DNA of 10,707 nucleotides from JBFIHF01 sp964411125 (lineage in GTDB: Bacteria; Myxococcota_A; Bradymonadia; Bradymonadales; Bradymonadaceae): NCBI GenBank assembly GCA_964411125.1, contig CAYPJU010000132.1:1-10707 (forward strand), given 5' to 3'. Positions 6,499-10,707 of the stretch are shown piece after piece; position 1 is the first letter of the stretch; every line of letters starts with the position of its first letter. Made by a program: the position numbers and the translations under genes. Under the pieces are notes generated by a model, which saw only the letters and a list, made by a program, of their open reading frames with translations, did not search any database and was not told where the DNA came from.

Positions 6499-7512
6499 TC
6501 ACGCGAGTTCGCGGACCCCTTCGATCGGCGCGAGGAACAGATCGGCGATGCCGTCGACCAGGGATCGGAGCCCCTCGGCCCGCCCCAGCCGCGGGTCGTC
6601 GAGCGCGAGCTGCCTACGACGGTCGATCTCCGCGAAGACCCAGGCGAGGGTGCCACGCTGTCGGAAAAGGTCGGCGACCCGGTCGACGTCCGCCGCGTCG
6701 GCGACTCCGCGCTCGGCTCGCAGGAGCTCCCGCAACCACCGCGCTTCCTCGGTCGGTGCGTGGGCGAGGAAGTGGGCCACGAGCGCCGAGATCTTCCCCT
6801 CGCCGATGTCACTTCCACGCGACTCGCGCCCCTTGTCGCCGTAGAGATCGAGGATGTCGTCCTGAATCTGGAAGAGGACGCCGAGCTCCCCCGCGGCCGC
6901 CGAGAGTGCTTCGACGACGTCGTCGCTCGCCCCGCAGAGCTCGGCGGCGCCGGCGATCGGCAGCGCGAACAGACCGCTCGTCTTGCCCTCGACCATCCGG
7001 AAGTAGGTGTCGATGGTCGGCGCGTCTTCGGCCTGCAGCAAAAACTCGCGTTCCTGACCGTCGATGACTCTCAGGGTCGCCGTCGTGATGCGTCTCGTCA
7101 GCCTCACCTTCGCCGCGTCGTCGACGTCGCTGCGCAGCGCGAGGTCGATGGTCCAGTAGAGCATGGCGTCGCCGAGGTTGATGGCGCGCGCCTCGTCCCA
7201 CTTCACCCACACCGTGGGTTGCCCGCGCCGCACCCGATCGCCGTCTTGCAGATCGTCGTGGACGAGCGTGGCGTTGTGCAGCACTTCGCAGGCGGCGGCG
7301 AAAGGGACGAGTCGCGCCGGGTCGACGTCCAAGGCGTCGGCCACGGCGAGCGGCAGCAGGGCGCGCAGCCGCTTGCCGCCCGTGGAGAGATGATATTCTC
7401 CCATCTCGAGCAGCGACGAGGCGTCGGGTGTCGCCTCCGTCATCGACTGTTCGATCGTCCGCATGACCGTCGGGAGCCACTTAGCTTTCAGGTTTTCGAG
7501 ATGTTCGATCAT
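6499..7512 (-). CDS. Polyprenyl (FPP/GGPP-type) diphosphate synthase, 337 aa
   Basis: This is a trans-isoprenyl diphosphate synthase, which condenses isopentenyl diphosphate with allylic diphosphates in the cytoplasm. Landmarks are GGKRLR (45-50), the first Asp-rich motif DDLQD (86-90) followed by RVRRG (93-97), GKTSG (176-180) and the second Asp-rich motif DDILD (218-222), then SDIGEGK (234-240). All residues for Mg-diphosphate binding appear present. Positions 4 and 5 before the first motif are T82 and A81, small rather than aromatic, which suggests products longer than farnesyl; chain length is not certain. At 337 aa it is slightly longer than the usual 290-330. No dxs or other isoprenoid gene is adjacent. 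The ATG at 7512 fits the family N-terminus, but its ribosome binding site is weak; the frame stays open to 7665 with non-coding-looking sequence. Confidence 0.94.
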   Translation of the reverse strand: MIEHLENLKAKWLPTVMRTIEQSMTEATPDASSLLEMGEYHLSTGGKRLRALLPLAVADALDVDPARLVPFAAACEVLHNATLVHDDLQDGDRVRRGQPTVWVKWDEARAINLGDAMLYWTIDLALRSDVDDAAKVRLTRRITTATLRVIDGQEREFLLQAEDAPTIDTYFRMVEGKTSGLFALPIAGAAELCGASDDVVEALSAAAGELGVLFQIQDDILDLYGDKGRESRGSDIGEGKISALVAHFLAHAPTEEARWLRELLRAERGVADAADVDRVADLFRQRGTLAWVFAEIDRRRQLALDDPRLGRAEGLRSLVDGIADLFLAPIEGVRELA

Positions 7513-7530
7513 TTCAGGCTCGTATCGTGT

Positions 7531-7565
7531 GCGCCGCGTCTGCCTCGGAGACGAGCGCGTTTTTT
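7531..7565 (+). terminator. Terminator-like hairpin with T6 tail, reading on the plus strand
   Basis: GCGC (7531-7534) pairs with GCGC (7555-7558), and CGTCT (7537-7541) pairs with AGACG (7549-7553) around a 7-nt GCCTCGG loop, with a small CG/A internal loop. A run of six T (7560-7565) begins one base after the stem. This is the shape of an intrinsic terminator for plus-strand transcription, yet no plus-strand gene ends nearby; the closest ended at 6488. It may stop antisense transcription across the prenyl synthase gene. Read on the minus strand, the same hairpin falls in that gene's 5' leader. Confidence 0.5.
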
Positions 7566-7578
7566 CTGCGTGCCAGCG

Positions 7579-7606
7579 TGAATACACTGCGGGGGTGTCG
7601 CGTCCA
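7579..7606 (-). promoter_or_regulatory. Candidate promoter of the polyprenyl synthase gene
   Basis: On the minus strand TGGACG (complement of 7601-7606; four of six matches to TTGACA) and TATTCA (complement of 7579-7584) are separated by 16 bp. Transcription would begin roughly 60 bases before the ATG at 7512 and include the hairpin at 7531-7558. This was matched by eye only. Confidence 0.35.
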
Positions 7607-7619
7607 CCGGTTGGCGTTC

Positions 7620-7625
7620 TATACT
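7620..7625 (+). promoter_or_regulatory. Candidate -10 box for the LpoB-like lipoprotein operon
   Basis: TATACT differs from the consensus TATAAT at one position and lies about 50 bp before the start codon at 7678. No good -35 hexamer is visible at 16-18 bp spacing, so the promoter may need an activator or another sigma factor. Confidence 0.35.
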
Positions 7626-7677
7626 CCAAGACGTGCCGAATCGGCAGCGCCGACAGCACAACCACACCGAGAGGTAG

Positions 7678-8286
7678 ATGATGAAGCTCGCCAAATGGAT
7701 GCTTGTAATTTCACTCTGCGCCTCCGCCATCGGTTGCGGAAAGCCTCAGTACGTGCGCGACACCGAGGAGCCTCGGCTCGACGACTACACGATGAGTCTT
7801 CGCCTCGACCGTGAAGACCTGAACAGGTTGTACGAGGAGAACGCCAAGAAACTGCTCGCTTCGAACGTCGTGCAGCAGTGGGAGCGGACGGCGGCAACGG
7901 GCACGGCCCCGGTCGTCGCGATCTTTCCGATGCGAAACGAGACGTCCGAGCACATCGAGCAGGGACTCGATGCGTTGCTCTCGAAGTTCGAGACGGATCT
8001 GGTCAACGACTCCGCAGCAGACGTCGTGAGCCACGAGAACCAGCCCGACCTCATCGCCGAGGTGAAGCGACAGCAGTCCGAAGCCTACGACCCGACTCGG
8101 CTCGCCGAGTTCGGGCGACAGCTCGGAGCCCAGTACTTCGTGACCGGCAAGGTCTACGACGTGGCAGAACGTGCGGGCAAAGAACGTCGCGTTCAGTACT
8201 TCATGTTCGTGCAAGTGATTGAGGTCGCGACCGGCGCGATCAAGTTCCAGAACGAGTCGGAGATCTCCAAAGGCTTGATCCGCTGA
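7678..8286 (+). CDS. LpoB-like lipoprotein (penicillin-binding protein activator family), 202 aa
   Basis: A short signal peptide ends in A-I-G-C20, a usable but not ideal lipobox; G21 follows, so outer-membrane sorting is expected. A charged, helix-prone linker (about 40-65) replaces the proline-rich linker of E. coli LpoB. The LpoB-like domain starts at PVVAIFPMRNETSEHI (78-93) and runs to the C-terminus, with LGAQYFVTGKV and a final ATGAIKFQNESEISKG. Total length is close to E. coli LpoB (213 aa), which spans the periplasm to activate PBP1B. In distant phyla that partner is unproven, so activation of a peptidoglycan synthase is an inference. Two ATGs are adjacent; GAGG (7671-7674) is better spaced for the second (7681), which would shorten the protein by one residue. 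The next gene is 29 bp downstream, which suggests an operon. Confidence 0.85.
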   Translation: MMKLAKWMLVISLCASAIGCGKPQYVRDTEEPRLDDYTMSLRLDREDLNRLYEENAKKLLASNVVQQWERTAATGTAPVVAIFPMRNETSEHIEQGLDALLSKFETDLVNDSAADVVSHENQPDLIAEVKRQQSEAYDPTRLAEFGRQLGAQYFVTGKVYDVAERAGKERRVQYFMFVQVIEVATGAIKFQNESEISKGLIR

Positions 8287-8303
8287 ATCTCCGCCCTCGT
8301 TCT

Positions 8304-8308
8304 GGGAG
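8304..8308 (+). promoter_or_regulatory. Ribosome binding site deciding a TTG start
   Basis: GGGAG lies seven bases before TTG at 8316-8318. The nearby GTG at 8309-8311 is in another frame and hits a stop within a few codons. The TTG is followed by a clear lipoprotein signal sequence, which supports the choice. Confidence 0.55.
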
Positions 8309-8315
8309 TGCCCCT

Positions 8316-9758
8316 TTGAGGCTTCGAATTCTCACAGCCCTCGTCGCGCTCGTCGCGACGTTCGGGTCGCTCGGTTGTGCAAGTTACACCGAGACGATCC
8401 GCGACGCGCAGGTCGACCTCGCGACGGGGCGCCCCGCGTCCGCGCTGGAGGTGATCAACGATCATCTCGACGTCGACGATTCGAACGCGCTGCCGGAGAA
8501 CCTGAAGAAGAATCGAATCCTGTTGCTGCTGGAGCGAGGGACGCTCCTCCAGGCGATCGGGGACTACGAAGGTTCGGCGCGCGACCTGATGATCGCCGAC
8601 CAGCGCCTCGACTGGCTCGACATCGACGGAGCCGGCTCGGTCGACCTCGCCAAGTATCTGTACAGCGGGAGCGCCACCCCGTATCGCGCGCCGCCCTACG
8701 AGCGGTTGCTCCTCAACACGCTGAACATGATCAACTTCATGGTGCTGCGCGACTACCAGGGCGCCCGGGTGGAAGCCCGCCGGTTCCAGATCATCGCGCA
8801 GTTCATGGTGGACGAGGCGGGGACCCCCGTCGCCCCGGAGCTGCTCGCTGCCGGAAACTATCTGGGCGGAGCGGCGTTCGAGTCGTCGCGCGAATACGAC
8901 GTCGCGGTCCGTTACTACGCGCGGGCGTGGCTCTATGGGCACCAGACCGACGAGCTCCGGCAGCGACTGGTCGATCTGATCCGGGTCACGAGTTGGGACG
9001 GCGCGGGCTTCACGACGCTCGACCAGGAGCTCGCGGAGATGATCGAAGCGGCCAAATCGAAGGGAGCGCTCCGTCCGCGCGAATACCGCCGTTCGCACGT
9101 CGACGGTCAACTACTGACCGTCGTGCAGACGGGAGTCGTGCCCTACAAGGTCGCCGAGAGGCTGCCGATCGGCGCCGCGCTGACGTACCACTCCCACTAC
9201 GGCCATCATCACCATCTATCGGCCGCACAGCATGCCGAAGCGCAACGTCTCGCGCTCTCCGGCGCGTTGAAATGGGTCAACTTTCCGATGCTCTCGTTCG
9301 AGGGGTTGCCGCGAAGGCGCAGCAACATCTCGGTCGCGATCGACGGAGGGGCGACCGACGTCGCGCAGTTGAGCGACGTGTCGACCCAGGTCGAGGCCGC
9401 GTATCGCCAGGTCGCCGGTGCCCTGATCGGCACGGCGATCACCCGGATGATCGCGCGGGCAGCGGTCGGCGGGGCGACCCGCGCCGGGTCTCGCGCCGTG
9501 GCCCAGAGCCAGGACCAACCCGCGATCGGCGTTCTCGGCTACGTCGCCGGGCTCGCTCTCGAGGGGGCGCTGGTCGCCACCGACGTGCCCGACACCCGCA
9601 GTTGGACGACCGCTCCGGGCGCGATCTGGATCTCGCGCTCCAGGACGACCCCCGGGATGCACGAGATCAAGGTCGCGATCGACGGATCGACCGAGTCTCG
9701 CTACGTCACGACCAAACAGGGCTCGCTCACCGTGATGAATTTTTCGAGGCGCCGATGA
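8316..9758 (+). CDS. COG3014-like helical-repeat lipoprotein, 480 aa
   Basis: The signal sequence (MRLRILTALVALVATFG) leads to S-L-G-C21, an atypical but plausible lipobox. Residues about 30-230 are helical and TPR-like, with paired-helix patterns such as LLLERGTLLQAIGDYEGSARDL and YLGGAAFESSREYDVAVRYYARA read in short stretches. The middle contains a histidine cluster: Y291-H292-S293-H294-Y295-G296 then H297-H300. The rest (about 310-480) looks mostly beta with a small Ala/Gly-rich segment (about 370-395) that could lie near a membrane. Architecture and position next to an LpoB-like gene fit the uncharacterised COG3014 family, which I recall being found beside LpoB-type lipoproteins in other Proteobacteria; this assignment is from memory. 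Role unknown; an outer-membrane-anchored envelope scaffold is a reasonable guess. The TTG start is supported by GGGAG at 8304-8308. Confidence 0.8.
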   Translation: MRLRILTALVALVATFGSLGCASYTETIRDAQVDLATGRPASALEVINDHLDVDDSNALPENLKKNRILLLLERGTLLQAIGDYEGSARDLMIADQRLDWLDIDGAGSVDLAKYLYSGSATPYRAPPYERLLLNTLNMINFMVLRDYQGARVEARRFQIIAQFMVDEAGTPVAPELLAAGNYLGGAAFESSREYDVAVRYYARAWLYGHQTDELRQRLVDLIRVTSWDGAGFTTLDQELAEMIEAAKSKGALRPREYRRSHVDGQLLTVVQTGVVPYKVAERLPIGAALTYHSHYGHHHHLSAAQHAEAQRLALSGALKWVNFPMLSFEGLPRRRSNISVAIDGGATDVAQLSDVSTQVEAAYRQVAGALIGTAITRMIARAAVGGATRAGSRAVAQSQDQPAIGVLGYVAGLALEGALVATDVPDTRSWTTAPGAIWISRSRTTPGMHEIKVAIDGSTESRYVTTKQGSLTVMNFSRRR

Positions 9759-9802
9759 GTCGAAGGGGTGCATGAGCATTCCGACGGGCGCAACCGATTT
9801 CG

Positions 9803-9811
9803 TGCTACGAT
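9803..9811 (+). promoter_or_regulatory. Candidate extended -10 promoter of the beta-barrel gene
   Basis: TGCTACGAT is an extended -10 (TG, one base, then TACGAT) about 40 bp before the ATG at 9849. No clear -35 box is seen, which extended -10 promoters can tolerate. It would let the barrel gene be transcribed apart from the two lipoprotein genes upstream. Confidence 0.35.
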
Positions 9812-9848
9812 GACTTTGCGGGCAGACGACCCGCTGGAGGATGAAAGG

Positions 9849-10430
9849 ATGAAGAAGATCACCAGCTTGCTCACCTTCGTCACGCTGCTCGCCGCCGCCA
9901 GTTCGGCGAGCGCGCTGGACGGCTACAAAGATCGGCGCGGCCTCCTCGTCGGCGTGAACATCGGAGGCGGACCCGGCTCGGCCAACGTGGAGTCGCCGTC
10001 CGAACTCACCGGTCTCGACGAGAATCGACAGATCGGGTTTCAGCTCGGCGCCGAGCTCGGCGGCGGGATGAACGAGTGGATCACCGCGGCGGTCGGGGTC
10101 AATTGGTGGATCCGCACGGTGAAGATCAACGAGCGTTCGCTCGAGCATCACCAGCTCAGCTTCCTGCCGACCCTGCGGGTCTTCGTCTTCGACGGCTTCT
10201 ACCCGCTGCTCGGCGTCGGGTTGGGCTACGCTGCGTTCGACACGGAGCGGAACGGCCGCGAAGTGTCGACCTACCGAGAGCTCGGGCTCGCCGGCAAGGT
10301 CGGCGCGGGCTACGAATTCTTTCTCAACGGTAGCGTCGCCGCGGGCCTGGAAGTCAACTACACCCGCCACTTCTACTCCATCTCCGACTTCGACACCTTC
10401 AACGGCCTCATCACCATCCGCTGGTATTGA
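9849..10430 (+). CDS. Small outer-membrane beta-barrel protein, 193 aa
   Basis: A Sec signal peptide (MKKITSLLTFVTLLAAASSASA) is likely cut after A22. The mature part alternates polar and hydrophobic residues in about eight strand-like segments, for example GLLVGVNIGGG, QIGFQLGAELGGG, ITAAVGVNWWI, YPLLGVGLGYAAF, ELGLAGKVGAGYEFF and VAAGLEVNYTRHF. It ends in GLITIRWY, a terminal aromatic as in the signal read by the BAM machinery. Size and layout fit an 8-stranded OmpA/OmpW-like barrel (outer-membrane beta-barrel domain). Ligand or function cannot be told. GGAGG (9836-9840) lies eight bases before the ATG; the frame is open upstream to 9768, but that extension would bury the signal peptide. 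It lies 90 bp after the previous gene, and its stop is one base from a large palindrome. Confidence 0.88.
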   Translation: MKKITSLLTFVTLLAAASSASALDGYKDRRGLLVGVNIGGGPGSANVESPSELTGLDENRQIGFQLGAELGGGMNEWITAAVGVNWWIRTVKINERSLEHHQLSFLPTLRVFVFDGFYPLLGVGLGYAAFDTERNGREVSTYRELGLAGKVGAGYEFFLNGSVAAGLEVNYTRHFYSISDFDTFNGLITIRWY

Positions 10431-10431
10431 G

Positions 10432-10596
10432 GAGATCCGAAACGGGGGCGGCTCCCGTCGGCTGGCGGATCGATTTCGGCGCTTTTCGTGGCGGGCTGCC
10501 TCGACGATGCCTCCGGCATCGCCTGCGTCGCCCGCCACGAAAATCGCTCGAAATCGCTCTCGCCAGCCTCGGTCCGCCGCCCCCGTTTCGGATCTC
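10432..10596. repeat. 165-bp imperfect palindrome with 21-bp perfect outer arms
   Basis: The two halves are reverse complements over most of their length. Perfectly paired blocks are 10432-10452 with 10576-10596 (21 bp, starting GAGATCCGAAACGGGGG), 10460-10467 with 10561-10568 (8 bp), 10471-10478 with 10549-10556 (8 bp), 10483-10496 with 10530-10543 (14 bp), and 10506-10511 with 10515-10520 (6 bp, 3-nt loop). At least 57 base pairs can form, separated by small internal loops. It begins one base after a stop codon. It could fold as RNA into a long hairpin and end transcription, but there is no T-run. The size and symmetry also resemble a miniature mobile or REP-like intergenic repeat; that is inference. 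Confidence 0.92.
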
Positions 10597-10623
10597 GTTG
10601 CTTGGTGGCACCGCGGTTGGTGG

Positions 10624-10707
10624 CACGGCATCCCTGCCGTGCATGGCGTTTTGTGGCACGGCATCCCTGCCGTGCATGACGTTTGGGGGCACGGCATCCC
10701 TGCCGTG
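10624..10707. repeat. 33-bp tandem repeat, each unit with a short perfect hairpin; continues past the window
   Basis: The hairpin CACGGCA-TCCC-TGCCGTG starts at 10624, 10657 and 10690, an exact 33-bp period. In the first two units the arms extend to 8 bp (GCACGGCA/TGCCGTGC). The 15-bp linkers (10642-10656 and 10675-10689) are similar to each other: CATGGCGTTTTGTGG and CATGACGTTTGGGGG. A degenerate, shortened unit with the palindrome ACCGCGGT (10610-10617) precedes the array. The third copy ends exactly at the window edge, so the copy number is unknown. Confidence 0.9.

Larger units (their letters stand above)
10431..10707. other. Gene-free right end filled by palindromic and tandem repeats
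   Basis: No credible gene is seen after 10430. The region is made of a 165-bp imperfect palindrome (10432-10596), a short link, and a 33-bp tandem hairpin array (10624 to the edge). Reading frames across it give low-complexity repetitive peptides on both strands that come from the repeats themselves. Confidence 0.7.

Noticed and set aside
6163..7581. Plus-strand open frame of 472 codons
   Set aside because: It is antisense to the polyprenyl synthase, which has all its catalytic motifs on the minus strand, and overlaps the end of the vWA gene out of frame.
8193..9110. Minus-strand open frame of 305 codons
   Set aside because: It is antisense to the end of the LpoB-like gene and the first half of the COG3014-like gene, both of which have lipoprotein signals and fitting ribosome binding sites.
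9216..10697. Minus-strand open frame of 493 codons covering three features
   Set aside because: It starts in the 33-bp repeat, runs through the palindrome and is antisense to the barrel and COG3014-like genes. Its repetitive N-terminus (MPCHKTPCTAG-like) is only the translated repeat.
10624..10707. CRISPR-like array at the right edge
   Set aside because: The period is regular, but the 15-bp linkers are short and similar to each other, so they are not unique spacers. The hairpin unit repeats as a plain tandem repeat, and no cas gene is present.

Overview
The window looks like a scaffold from a GC-rich, Gram-negative bacterium, most likely a member of the Myxococcota or former Deltaproteobacteria. 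The reasons are very high third-position GC, several lipoprotein signal peptides, a Cys-rich vWA lipoprotein of a kind common in that group, an outer-membrane beta-barrel, and frequent GGGAG-type ribosome binding sites with two TTG starts. The lineage is an inference from gene content, not from a marker gene. A run of exactly 100 N (1630-1729) is a scaffold gap placed inside a C-rich tandem repeat.

Left part (1-4472, all minus strand). A partial COG1205/MrfA-type DEAD/DEAH helicase runs off the left edge. It is followed by a 680-bp gene-free stretch holding the C-rich tandem repeat and the gap. Next come two genes I cannot assign by function: a 407-aa protein with a proline-rich, basic C-terminal third, and a 321-aa protein ending in a DnaJ-like array of five CxxC pairs plus a final CGC. 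The two lie 149 bp apart on the same strand.

Middle (4473-7512). A 282-bp intergenic region contains a short AT-rich island that probably carries divergent promoters. On the plus strand it leads to a 577-aa vWA-domain lipoprotein with a canonical lipobox, a MIDAS site and 24 further cysteines. This gene converges, with only 10 bp between stop codons, on a minus-strand polyprenyl (FPP/GGPP-type) diphosphate synthase with both Asp-rich motifs intact.

Right part (7513-10707, plus strand). A divergent intergenic region contains a rho-independent-terminator-like hairpin. It is followed by an LpoB-like lipoprotein, a 480-aa COG3014-like helical-repeat lipoprotein 29 bp downstream, and a small outer-membrane beta-barrel protein. 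This looks like a cell-envelope cluster: two predicted lipoproteins of a type linked to peptidoglycan synthase control, plus a barrel.

Immediately after the barrel gene's stop codon lies an imperfect 165-bp palindrome with 21-bp perfect outer arms. About 30 bp further on is a tandem array of a 33-bp unit, each copy carrying a perfect short hairpin, which runs off the right edge. These intergenic repeats are the most unusual part of the window. I see no CRISPR array, tRNA, rRNA, insertion sequence or complete mobile element.
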